Source of the DNA: Fodinibius sp050117475
Lineage (GTDB): Bacteria; Bacteroidota; Rhodothermia; Balneolales; Balneolaceae
Length of the DNA: 50,979 nt
Direction: 5' to 3'
NCBI GenBank assembly: GCA_050117475.1
Contig: JASFMR010000014.1
Coordinates: 1 to 50,979 of the forward strand
Shown: positions 1-8,500 of the stretch, piece by piece
Position numbering within the stretch: the stretch's first letter is position 1
How the letters are laid out: every line of letters begins with the position of its first letter
The notes under the pieces: model-generated
What the model saw: only the letters and a program-made list of their open reading frames with translations
Databases searched by the model: none
What the model was told of the DNA's origin: nothing
Position numbers and translations under genes: made by a program

Positions 1-2
1 AA

Positions 3-515
3 AATACCGAGATTATAATCAAACCAACCATCAGTGCCAACGCAGATGATACCTTTCGGATAAATCACTCTGTGTCTGTATCCTACATCGGCAGGTTACG
101 CAACACATTTGAAAGCCGGCCTTTCATGATACAGCCTTTTATGGATAACATTATCCGGGAAGGTGAATTTTCTTTATTTTTCTTCGGCGACACATACAGC
201 CATACCATCCTAAAGACACCTAAAAATAATGATTTTCGTGTACAGGAAGAGCATGGTGGCCGGTTAAAAAAAGTAGAACCGGGAGAACAGCTCTTGAATA
301 CAGCTCGTGAACTCCTGGAATATATTCAACCCCGTCCTCTCTACAGCAGAATGGACTATGTAAGAACGCCCCGGAATACCTTTGCACTTATGGAGCTGGA
401 GCTCATTGAGCCCTCGCTATACTTTAACATGGATCCTGAATCACCGCGAAGGTTTGCAAATGTATTCAATCAATGGATGGAAAGTCCCGTGTCCAACAAC
501 CCTCAAACCGACTAG
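3..515 (+). CDS. ATP-grasp domain protein, C-terminal fragment (5' end outside window)
   Basis: The reading frame is open from the left edge (first full codon at position 3) to a TAG at 513-515, so the true start lies upstream. About 170 residues are visible. They match the C-terminal half of RimK/glutathione-synthetase-like ATP-grasp ligases of the DcsG type: a GEFSLFFFGDTYSHTILKTP strand region, then DFRVQEEHGG, then an acidic ELELIEPSLYFN stretch where these enzymes bind Mg-ATP. Such enzymes join a carboxylate to an amine through an acyl-phosphate. The substrate cannot be told from this fragment. An internal GTG at 72 could be taken as a start, but it would cut through the domain. The stop overlaps the dnaJ stop on the other strand tail to tail, leaving no room for a terminator. 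Confidence 0.75.
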   Translation, partial: NTEIIIKPTISANADDTFRINHSVSVSYIGRLRNTFESRPFMIQPFMDNIIREGEFSLFFFGDTYSHTILKTPKNNDFRVQEEHGGRLKKVEPGEQLLNTARELLEYIQPRPLYSRMDYVRTPRNTFALMELELIEPSLYFNMDPESPRRFANVFNQWMESPVSNNPQTD

Positions 516-1675
516 GTAAATACATCTTTTATTTTGGAGAAAAAACCTTTACCTGCGTCCTCTTTATTGGAGGCATGGAAATGTTCATTCCCTTTTAGAG
601 CTTCAATATGAACACGCTCCTCATCAGTTAGGTTTTTCGGGATATACACATTTACACGAATATACTGATCACCGATACCGGAATTATTCAGCCCATGGAT
701 TCCCTTTTCACTCATTCGCAACAGTTTCCCGGGCTGAGTTCCTTCTTCAATCTTAATTTTTGCTTTGCCTTTTAACGTGGGTACTTCAACTTCGGTACCT
801 AAAATAGCATCGGGTACACTCAGCACTAAGTCGTAATAAATATCATTTCCATCGCGCTCAAACTGCTCGTGCTCTTTTTCCTCAATGAGGACAACCAAAT
901 CACCGGCTTCGCCCCCACGACGCCCGGCATTGCCCTGTCCACGCAATGTAATATAATTACCCTTACTAACACCAGAAGGCACACGCACCTTAACTGTTTC
1001 TTCTCCCCTGTAACGACCTTCCCCGTCGCATCTAGAACACTTATTGCGAATAATACGGCCTTCGCCATTACAATTGGGACAGGGCTGTACGTTTACCATC
1101 TGTCCCAGCATTGTTTTGTGAACCTGTCTCACTTCACCCATACCGTTACAAGTGCCGCAAGTTTCAAAGTCGTCTTCAGTCTCAGCCCCGGTACCGTTGC
1201 ATTTTTTACATTTCACATACTTTTTAACCTTCAATTTTTTCTCAGTACCAAAGGCAATATCTTCAAGGCTTAGCTCTATACGAAGCTTCATGTCCGAGCC
1301 GGGCTGCCCCACAGAACGACGTCTGCGTGAACGGCCGCCGCCAAAGTCTCCGCCAAAGATATCAGCACCAAAAATTTCACTGAAGCGGCTGAAGATATCA
1401 TCAAAACCGACATTCTCAAATCCACCTCGGCCGCCAAATCCACTACTGCCATTCACACCCTGATGCCCAAAACGATCATAACGTTGCCGGGTTTCCGGGT
1501 CGCGAAGAACTTCATAAGCTTCCGAGGCCTCCTTAAACTTTTTTTCGGCATCCGGATCATCGGTATTGCGGTCCGGATGAAACCTCATCGCCTTCTTTCG
1601 ATAGGCTTTTTTTATTTCATCCTCAGAGGCATCTTTACTAATTCCGAGTATTTCGTAATAGTCTCGCTTAGACAT
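512..1675 (-). CDS. dnaJ: Chaperone protein DnaJ (Hsp40)
   Basis: Co-chaperone that delivers unfolded clients to DnaK and stimulates its ATPase in the cytoplasm. The 387 residues show the full type I layout: an N-terminal J domain with HPD at residues 33-35, a Gly/Phe-rich linker with an RSRRRR patch, and a zinc domain with four Cys motifs (CKKCNGTG, CGTCNGMG, CPNCNGEG, CSRCDGEG). The C-terminal substrate-binding domains follow. Length is normal for the family. It starts 34 nt after the grpE stop on the same strand, so the two are very likely co-transcribed from the grpE promoter. dnaK and hrcA are not in the window. No Shine-Dalgarno sequence is evident before the ATG. Confidence 0.97.
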   Translation of the reverse strand: MSKRDYYEILGISKDASEDEIKKAYRKKAMRFHPDRNTDDPDAEKKFKEASEAYEVLRDPETRQRYDRFGHQGVNGSSGFGGRGGFENVGFDDIFSRFSEIFGADIFGGDFGGGRSRRRRSVGQPGSDMKLRIELSLEDIAFGTEKKLKVKKYVKCKKCNGTGAETEDDFETCGTCNGMGEVRQVHKTMLGQMVNVQPCPNCNGEGRIIRNKCSRCDGEGRYRGEETVKVRVPSGVSKGNYITLRGQGNAGRRGGEAGDLVVLIEEKEHEQFERDGNDIYYDLVLSVPDAILGTEVEVPTLKGKAKIKIEEGTQPGKLLRMSEKGIHGLNNSGIGDQYIRVNVYIPKNLTDEERVHIEALKGNEHFHASNKEDAGKGFFSKIKDVFT

Positions 1676-1709
1676 GAACTAAAATTACTTATCCTAAAAT
1701 TTCTTAAAA

Positions 1710-2303
1710 TTATTCACTTACAATTACTTTCGCATGGCGTATGGTACGATCTCCGATTCGGTAACCGTTCTCAATGACATTAAGTACCACATCACTGCCT
1801 ATACTTTCGTCTTCAGGTTTTCGGCGCATCATCGCATCATGCAAATCGACATTAAAGGGCACTCCCTCCTCATCAATACTTTCAACACCGTGTTTGTCCA
1901 GAATTTCCTTAAATTTATTGGCTACCAAAAGTACGCCATCCATAAATGTGTCATTCACTTCCAGCTCCTCAGCCGCATTTATCGTCCGTTTCAGGTCATC
2001 ATTAACTTCCAGAAAATCTTCAAGTGCATTTGCTTTTGCTGCTTCATAAATCTGAGCCCGTTCGCGCTGAACACGTTTGCGATAGTTCTCAAGTTCGGCG
2101 GCTTTACGGAGATGGGCATCTTTTGCTTCAGACAATTCCTTTTGGAGCGCTTCCAAATCCTGATCACGTTCAACCAGCATGTTGCGCAGTTCACTTTCCT
2201 CAAAATCTTTATACGGGGATGCCTGTTCTTCGGCTTTTTCAACCGAACTTTGTTGCTCTTCGGTCGATTGATTTTCAGTCACTTTTTCCTTCGATTCGCT
2301 CAT
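1710..2303 (-). CDS. grpE: Nucleotide exchange factor GrpE
   Basis: Nucleotide exchange factor that releases ADP from DnaK. The 197 residues have the expected order: an acidic, Gln/Glu-rich disordered N-terminus, a long coiled coil around residues 40-100 containing the AELENYRKRVQRE signature, and a C-terminal beta wing ending in NGYRIGDRTIRHAKVIVSE, which is typical of the family. It is the first gene of a grpE-dnaJ unit. Upstream there is a near-consensus Bacteroidota promoter (2397-2427) and an 18-bp dyad at the predicted transcription start (2370-2387), suggesting dedicated control. The dyad is not a CIRCE element. The function call is secure; the regulation is inferred. Confidence 0.96.
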   Translation of the reverse strand: MSESKEKVTENQSTEEQQSSVEKAEEQASPYKDFEESELRNMLVERDQDLEALQKELSEAKDAHLRKAAELENYRKRVQRERAQIYEAAKANALEDFLEVNDDLKRTINAAEELEVNDTFMDGVLLVANKFKEILDKHGVESIDEEGVPFNVDLHDAMMRRKPEDESIGSDVVLNVIENGYRIGDRTIRHAKVIVSE

Positions 2304-2369
2304 GTGTAAATAATTCTTTCGGTTGATCTCTGTGTTTTCCTTAGGCGTGTTTTATGCAAATAACATGCC

Positions 2370-2387
2370 ATGAGTATGGAAACTCAT
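2370..2387. promoter_or_regulatory. Inverted repeat at the grpE transcription start (possible operator)
   Basis: ATGAGT (2370-2375) and ACTCAT (2382-2387) form a perfect 6-bp dyad with a 6-nt spacer. It sits immediately downstream of the predicted grpE -7 element, where a bound repressor would block RNA polymerase, or where the 5' leader could form a short hairpin. It does not match CIRCE (GCACTC-N9-GAGTGC). The role is inferred from position only. Confidence 0.35.
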
Positions 2388-2396
2388 ATCTGCTGA

Positions 2397-2427
2397 CAAA
2401 GTTACGTAAGTTAAATCTGCCGACAAA
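2397..2427 (-). promoter_or_regulatory. Bacteroidota-type promoter for grpE-dnaJ
   Basis: On the minus strand TTTG (2427-2424) is followed after exactly 19 nt by TAACTTTG (2404-2397). This fits the Bacteroidota primary sigma consensus of a -33 TTTG and a -7 TAnnTTTG. The predicted start is near 2391, giving a leader of about 90 nt. Both elements lie inside a 13-nt direct repeat (TTTGTCGGCAGAT and TTTGTCAGCAGAT) spaced 27 nt apart. Confidence 0.6.
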
Positions 2428-2483
2428 CAATAATATCCAGTCTGTCAGCATCATATAATATAACGAATATAAAAGAGACAGGA

Positions 2484-2876
2484 TTATTCGTGGTCTTCTT
2501 CATAAAAAAATTCCAGCATATTACCATCAGGGTCGGATACAAAAACAAACCGTCCACGCTTGCGGTTGGCAGGTCCGCTTAATACCGTCACTTCGTGTTC
2601 CCTGAAATATTCGGCCATCTCATCCACTTCTTCTTTAGAATTAAGATAGAAACCAAAATGATCAACACGATAATCACGGGAAGAGGGATCATAGCTGGTT
2701 TCGGCCTCCACGAGCACCAGCGTATCTTCCTGCCCTACCTTGTATACAGCCATGCTCTGCCCCATTTTTCGAACCAGTTCGAACCCCAGGATATCCCCGT
2801 AAAATTCTTCGGCTCGTTTGATATCATTTACCCTAATAGTGATATGATTTATACCAGATGGACTAAAATTTGCCAT
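2484..2876 (-). CDS. VOC (glyoxalase/bleomycin-resistance) family protein
   Basis: Small 130-residue vicinal-oxygen-chelate protein. The paired beta-alpha-beta-beta-beta units are visible: an N-terminal INHITIRVNDIKRAEEFY, where the His is the usual first metal ligand, a central VDHFGFYL, and a C-terminal DPDGNMLEFFYE, where the Glu is the usual last ligand. The family includes glyoxalase I, dioxygenases and fosfomycin or bleomycin resistance proteins. Nothing in the sequence fixes the substrate, and the final DPDGN-E signature is common to all of them. It lies upstream of grpE on the same strand, 180 nt away, and the grpE promoter in between suggests it is a separate unit. Confidence 0.85.
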   Translation of the reverse strand: MANFSPSGINHITIRVNDIKRAEEFYGDILGFELVRKMGQSMAVYKVGQEDTLVLVEAETSYDPSSRDYRVDHFGFYLNSKEEVDEMAEYFREHEVTVLSGPANRKRGRFVFVSDPDGNMLEFFYEEDHE

Positions 2877-3204
2877 AATAATAATTCTGACCTAAATAAT
2901 TTCTTTTGTAAAAATTTGAATACCTGCCATAACAACAACCATAACTGAAATCATTTCATAATTCTGCAGCTAATAATAGTCTTTTTCAACCTAAACTTCA
3001 GTCTTTGCCACCTTCAATATCCCACGGCCATTTAATGGCTGAATTCGTTTCAAATATTAACCTTTCAAAAATATGATAATAACCTGAATTGTTAAATCAG
3101 ATTCGAAATAGTTTATCAGTTTTCGTTACTTTCTCAAGGATTTCCGGGATTTGGTTGGAGCCTGGAACGTATTGAGTAAGAATAGGAAATAAATAATTTT
3201 ACAT
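2877..3204. other. AT-rich intergenic region between VOC gene and rsmI
   Basis: About 330 nt without a credible gene between divergent genes. It is AT-rich with scattered stops in all frames. CAAAAATA at 3066-3073 reads TATTTTTG on the minus strand and could be a -7 element, but it has no matching -33 and lies about 190 nt from the VOC start. I see no hairpin, tRNA or repeat. Confidence 0.5.
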
Positions 3205-3888
3205 TTGAGTACTCTCTTTATTGTCGCTACCCCTATTGGTAACCTTGAAGATATGTCGGAACGAGCTCAAAACGTGCTTAAGACCGTCTCTTATATTGCC
3301 TGTGAAGACACGCGAACTTCCGGAGTATTACTAAAACACTTTAATATAAGTACACCTACCTTTGCTTTTCACCAGCACAATGAACACCAAAAAGTCGAGC
3401 ATATCATGAATATTCTGGATGCTCGTCAAAATGTGGCTATCATATCGGATGCAGGAATGCCGGGTATTTCGGATCCGGGCTTTTTGGCCGTGAGGGCCGC
3501 ACATAAGGCAGGACATTCGGTTTCTGTGATTCCGGGGCCCGATGCTGCCACTACCGCTTTGGTGGCCAGTGGATTGCCTTGCGACAAATATGTGTTTGAA
3601 GGTTTTTTGCCTCAAAAAAAAGGTCGCCAAAAGCGACTTAAACAACTGGTTGATGAGGACCGAACAATTATATTTTATGAAAGTCCCTACCGTTTAACAA
3701 AATTACTACAGGAATTGCGAACCTATATGGGTGACCAACGAATGGGTGCTGTGTGTCGTGAGCTCACTAAGAAATTTGAAGAAATTGTTCGCGGCTCACT
3801 TAAATCATTATTTGATACGTTTGAATTAAGAGAAGAAATCAAGGGGGAAATTGTTGTTGTCGTAGCCCCTAAAAAATATAGCGAATGA
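3205..3888 (+). CDS. rsmI: 16S rRNA (cytidine-1402-2'-O)-methyltransferase RsmI
   Basis: SAM-dependent methyltransferase that 2'-O-methylates C1402 in the ribosomal P site. The 227 residues begin with the family signature LFIVATPIGNLEDMSERA and contain CEDTRTSGVLLKHF, SDAGMPGISDPG and VIPGPDAATTALVASGLP, all characteristic of the RsmI branch of the tetrapyrrole-methylase fold. It is shorter than the E. coli protein because it lacks the C-terminal extension, as is usual in this group. The start is a TTG: no in-frame ATG lies upstream before a stop, and the next ATG would delete the signature. Its last 4 nt overlap the start of lnt (ATGA), implying translational coupling. Confidence 0.94.
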   Translation: MSTLFIVATPIGNLEDMSERAQNVLKTVSYIACEDTRTSGVLLKHFNISTPTFAFHQHNEHQKVEHIMNILDARQNVAIISDAGMPGISDPGFLAVRAAHKAGHSVSVIPGPDAATTALVASGLPCDKYVFEGFLPQKKGRQKRLKQLVDEDRTIIFYESPYRLTKLLQELRTYMGDQRMGAVCRELTKKFEEIVRGSLKSLFDTFELREEIKGEIVVVVAPKKYSE

Positions 3889-5507
3889 GACAATTTTTTA
3901 ATTATATCTGGAATACAAAATGGGCCCTGGCAATTTCAGCTGGCGTATTACTTGGCCTGAGTTATCCACCTATTCCTTTACCATACCTTACTTTCCCCGC
4001 CTTTTTTCTCCTATTCCGTATTATTGATTTATCCGAGTCGGAACGGGAAGCCGCCTATTGGACCTATCCGGCCTTCGTTATATGGAATCTGATTGTAACC
4101 TACTGGCTCATGCTGGCCACACTTGCCGGCGGTATTGCAGCCATTTTAGCCAACTCCGCCGTGATGACAGTGCCGGTAATGCTTCAATACTATTTTCAGA
4201 AAAAAAAGATAAGGCCCTGGTTAATTGCGTTGTTACAGGCTGGCTGCTGGCTCAGTTATGAATTCCTGCATCATCAATGGGATCTTGCATGGCCCTGGCT
4301 GACCGTTGCCAATGCATGGGCGAATACCCCCCTACTTGTACAATATATTTCGGTTACGGGCTATTGGGGCGTATCGTTTTGGGTACTTTTATGCGCCGCA
4401 CTGGCTTTCCAGCTGTATAAAAAGCCTCAACAATCTATGAGAATGGCCCTGGGAATAGTCATATTTTTATTCCCGGTCTGGTCGCTGGGAATGGCTTTAT
4501 TTTCAGGATCCCGACATTCAGAAGAAAAGCAAGAGGTTGTTGTAGTCCAACCCAACTTTGATTCATATCTGCCCAATGGCGGTTACGATAATTCGCTGGA
4601 AGCAACCCATCACCTGTTACGACTTACTGATTCGGTTCGAACCCCTGCTACACAATTAGTCGTCTGGCCGGAAAATGCTATTCAAACCAATATGTTCAAT
4701 GTGGATTCGTACAGTAATATTTCCACTGAAACCAAAAAGATGCTATTTGCCAAAGCGAAAGACTGGAATGCAACCATTATTTCGGGGGCAACCTATTTTC
4801 AATACTATAAAAACGGAAATGAACCCGAACTGCCCTATCGACGCCAAAATCGTGCCTATCTCCCTTTCAATGCGGCTCTCGGATTCCTGCCTCACCAAGC
4901 GATGCAGGTGTACCGAAAACATAATTTGGTTCCTATCGTTGAACGGGTTCCCTTCGTACATTTTCTGAATAGCATCGATGTTTTGGGGTGGGTAAATTGG
5001 AATTTAGAACAGGGATACGGCAAAGGTGAAAGAGATAATCAATTTCCCGTTGGCGACACCAAAACACCCGCCCTAATTTGTTACGATTCCGTCTTTCCCG
5101 GATGGATCAGAAATTTTGTAGAAAATGGAGCAGGCTACCTGACTATCATTACCAACGATGGATGGTGGGGGAATACCAGCGGGCATGAACAACATTTTGC
5201 CTATGCAAGGCTCAGGGCCATTGAATTCGACCGCTGGGTTGTACGAAGCGCCAATAACGGTATATCTGGCATTATTGCACCGGACGGTTCTATCAAAGTT
5301 GAGACAAAATATTGGGATTCCACTGCCTTTCGCTACAACGTGCCGGTTCTTAAAACCAAAACACTGTATGCCCGGTTTGGTGATTGGCTCCCCATCCTAT
5401 CACTGGTATTCACCCTCGGCTGTTTGGGATATTTTGTAGTTCAAACAAAGTTATCCGACGAACAAACAAATTCTGAAAATTTGCGCAAGCAGGCCGAATC
5501 AATATAA
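3885..5507 (+). CDS. lnt: Apolipoprotein N-acyltransferase Lnt
   Basis: Inner-membrane enzyme that adds the third acyl chain to lipoproteins so they can be handed to the Lol system. The 540 residues comprise about six N-terminal transmembrane helices (residues 1-205), a periplasmic nitrilase-like domain, and one C-terminal helix near 510-528. The catalytic triad can be read directly: Glu263 in VVWPENAI, Lys345 in VYRKHNLVP and Cys399 in ALICYDSVFPG. Length is as expected. It is coupled to rsmI by a 4-nt overlap and converges on sprA 66 nt downstream. Several lipoproteins in this window (GH97, the NTF2-like protein, Plug) are plausible substrates. Confidence 0.95.
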   Translation: MRQFFNYIWNTKWALAISAGVLLGLSYPPIPLPYLTFPAFFLLFRIIDLSESEREAAYWTYPAFVIWNLIVTYWLMLATLAGGIAAILANSAVMTVPVMLQYYFQKKKIRPWLIALLQAGCWLSYEFLHHQWDLAWPWLTVANAWANTPLLVQYISVTGYWGVSFWVLLCAALAFQLYKKPQQSMRMALGIVIFLFPVWSLGMALFSGSRHSEEKQEVVVVQPNFDSYLPNGGYDNSLEATHHLLRLTDSVRTPATQLVVWPENAIQTNMFNVDSYSNISTETKKMLFAKAKDWNATIISGATYFQYYKNGNEPELPYRRQNRAYLPFNAALGFLPHQAMQVYRKHNLVPIVERVPFVHFLNSIDVLGWVNWNLEQGYGKGERDNQFPVGDTKTPALICYDSVFPGWIRNFVENGAGYLTIITNDGWWGNTSGHEQHFAYARLRAIEFDRWVVRSANNGISGIIAPDGSIKVETKYWDSTAFRYNVPVLKTKTLYARFGDWLPILSLVFTLGCLGYFVVQTKLSDEQTNSENLRKQAESI

Positions 5508-5542
5508 AAAGCACTCTCCAAAAGATGTAAAAAACTAAGAGG

Positions 5543-5577
5543 TTAGGAATCCGGGTTCTGCATTAACGAATTCCTAA
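5543..5577 (-). terminator. Probable terminator for sprA
   Basis: TTAGGAAT (5543-5550) and ATTCCTAA (5570-5577) form a perfect 8-bp dyad with a 19-nt loop. It overlaps the sprA stop codon and lies between the convergent lnt and sprA genes. On the minus strand a T6 run follows about 9 nt after the stem. The long loop and the gap before the T tract make this tentative. Confidence 0.4.
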
Positions 5578-8500
5578 TTCGAACGAATTGAGACGACTAC
5601 ATTAAAGCGTATATCATGATTGGTTCGGGCATAGACTCCGGTAGCTTTCGGAATAAGGCGGCTGTAATTATATTCAAAATTGGCTTGGATAGTCTGTGAG
5701 AACTGATAGCCGACAACAGCAGATGCATTTATACGAGACTGGCCACCGGTAAAAACACTGGCATATTTATAGTTATCCGGATTTCTGTCTATGATTGCTG
5801 GATCCTCTTGCAGGGCTTCGTCAAGATCGGAAGTAAGGCTATATTTTTTTTCTATATCTTCGATATAACTCCCGTTGACAGTGAAGTCAACGGCATTCTC
5901 AATGCGTGGGAAAAAAGGGAATTTAAAGTCACGAATGGTATATGCAAAATTAAGTTTTATACCGCGTGAAACCCTGTCTATAACTGTTGAGTTTGAGAGA
6001 GCCAGGCTTGTGACCTTGCTGTATTCATACTGAAAATTTGTACGAAGATTCGACTGCCATGTGATATTCAATCCAATAAGCGGGCTAAATTTCTTTTCTA
6101 TATTTATGCTGTTTGGCTCAAATTCAGGGCGACGGTTCAATATGGTATACGTTCCAAGGGTGGTTTCCGGCAATAGGCTGGCATCCGCATTAAATATCCA
6201 GCCCAAACGATATTGCCCGCTATAACTGTGTGTGATAGAAGCACGGGACATGAAATCACCCAAATAAGGAATAAACTTTTCCAGTCCCGTCCACGTAATT
6301 CGCCAGCCGGGTAAGGGGAATGGAGTGAAATTGCGATTACCGATTGCTCCTTTGCCTATGCCCAGGTAGGCCTTCCGGAAATCCTCCTGCAGCGTTCGTT
6401 TGCCCAACACTGATCGACCGTCATCATTGCCCGCAGAATCAGCCAGAACCGTACTGCCGTTGCTTATATCCCCAAATGCGGCAGATAATTGTCGGCGAAA
6501 GAAGCTTCCGTATCCCTTCCCAAAGGCCCATACACTGGAACCGATATTCCCATTCTGGGTGCGGATTGTACTGATATTTTGGGTCGGGTCGATGGTAATT
6601 GATTTCGTATTTGTAAGATTCCATTTAGAATTCCAGGTGAAATCAATTGATAGATTTTTAAAGGGTTCCAAACGCGAACTTACGGTAATGTCATCAGTCA
6701 AGTCACGGTTTGCCGGCAGCTGCAGGCTCTTGTCGCCGCTGGGGTTCCGGATCAGTTGATTTAGCCCAATTTCATCCGTAAAACCTGTACGGTACGAGAA
6801 TGGAGGTGAAAAATCATCCCCACTGCTATTCAACATATAGAAAATTTGAGAATCACCGGCATAGCCGCTTTGCAGTGAACTCTTGGATATATTAAAGGAG
6901 ACATCCAAAGACTGCATACTTAGCAGGGCAGCCAAGCTTTTCTTGCCTATACTTGCCAGATCTTGCCCCAATTGATCCTGGGAATGCCCGCTCTCGGACG
7001 TATCCGGCTGAGCCGCCTCTCCCCCTTCATTACCATTATGTAAATTTCGATACCAGTCCATGCCATTTAAGAAACTCCTTATATCGAAAGTCAGTGACTG
7101 GTTAAGGCTTAAATTATTGGTGATATTTGCTCCCAACCCGGATCCTAACGGACTATTTCGCCACTGGTATCCTCCTCCATAGTTAGCCGAATAATTGATC
7201 CATCTGAGAGCCTCAATAGTACCGAGGCGAGGCTGCCATCCCGCCGTATAAGCTTCTTCATAATTACTGCGCCGTGATTTAAGTGTATCAAATACTAAAT
7301 CCCTTAGAACATCAAAAGTAGGGCGTACCGTATACCGGTTAGAATCCGGAGATGCATTACCCACACCATTTCGCCGGATCCCTGCTCGAGACAGGTCAAA
7401 AACCGACCTGCTTCGGAATGTAGTTTTAATAGAAGGAGTCAAATTATAACCAAAACCGAATTGGGTATCATAAGTGAAACTGTGCGATTGACGCAAAGCG
7501 CTTTGGGGCTCCCCCTGCGATATTCGTCTGAGCTGCTCATCGTATTCACGATCAATACCAACAGAGGCGTTAATGGATGCCGGCGTATATCCCAGTCGAA
7601 GTCCGGCCAGCGGACTCAAGAGCGGTGCCTCACTTAAAAAATCAAAAGGTCGGAAAAGCAGTGTATTTTTGAAATTGATATTGTACCTGAGAGACCCACT
7701 ATAATTCCAATTGTCCTGAACGCTGTATTCCGGGTTCCTTCGTTTCGTGGTATTGTAAACATAATTGAGCGTTGTGTTATCCAGAGTATATTTTGCAATC
7801 GGCACCCTTGAATTTCTTTTTGTCAGGTTCGAAATATTGACGGAGTAATTTTCGGTAACGGTCTGACTTTCCTGTATTTTTTGATTGATAAGCCGCTCTT
7901 TCTGCTGGTCGTTCAAATCTTTTCTCGCATTAACTGCATTTTTAAATTCCGACAACCGAACATCCCCCTGGTTCGGCAAATAACGAGGCGTCGATGAAGA
8001 CTGTCGCGTTGACAAGGTTACCGGAATATTCCAGCCGAATCGATCCGGTATCAATTTGTGAACGTTGATTGTTGAGTTTAAATCATAGGCAAATACATCT
8101 GAGATCCGGCGTTGCCCCAAACGCGAATCAAGCGAACCAAAACCGTCCGTTTCACGATTAATATTTGCATTTACAGAAGCAAAATCGGCAAGCTTAATTT
8201 CTGCTTTGGCATTCGCAGCCCAGCCCCTTTTATTATCAAACCCGGAAACGCGCAGTTCATTGAACCAGAATTGGCCATCCAATGATGAGATACCCCCCTC
8301 CGACGGATTCTGCGGGTCGTATGGATTACGAATACCAATTCCAATTTCGCCAATCCGGTCTAATGAGGGATTTCCTTTTATTGCAACCGTTGCACCCGAT
8401 GGAGCATTTTCCAACAGCTCCGAATCGCCTTCAAAAAGTTCGTCGGGTCTTCCTCCCTCCTGATCTCTTAGCTGTTTAAGCTCATTGAAAGCTCGTAATA

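Noticed and set aside
1734..2309. 191-codon plus-strand open frame opposite grpE
   Set aside because: Shadow of grpE; Phe/Ile-rich composition reflects the complement of Glu/Lys-rich coiled coil.
2304..2483. CIRCE element upstream of grpE
   Set aside because: No GCACTC-N9-GAGTGC pattern; only the ATGAGT/ACTCAT dyad with a 6-nt spacer is present.
3200..3207. TACATTTG, a match to the -7 promoter box, before rsmI
   Set aside because: It includes the TTG start codon itself and lacks a -33 TTTG at the right distance. Using it would put the transcription start inside the conserved N-terminus.
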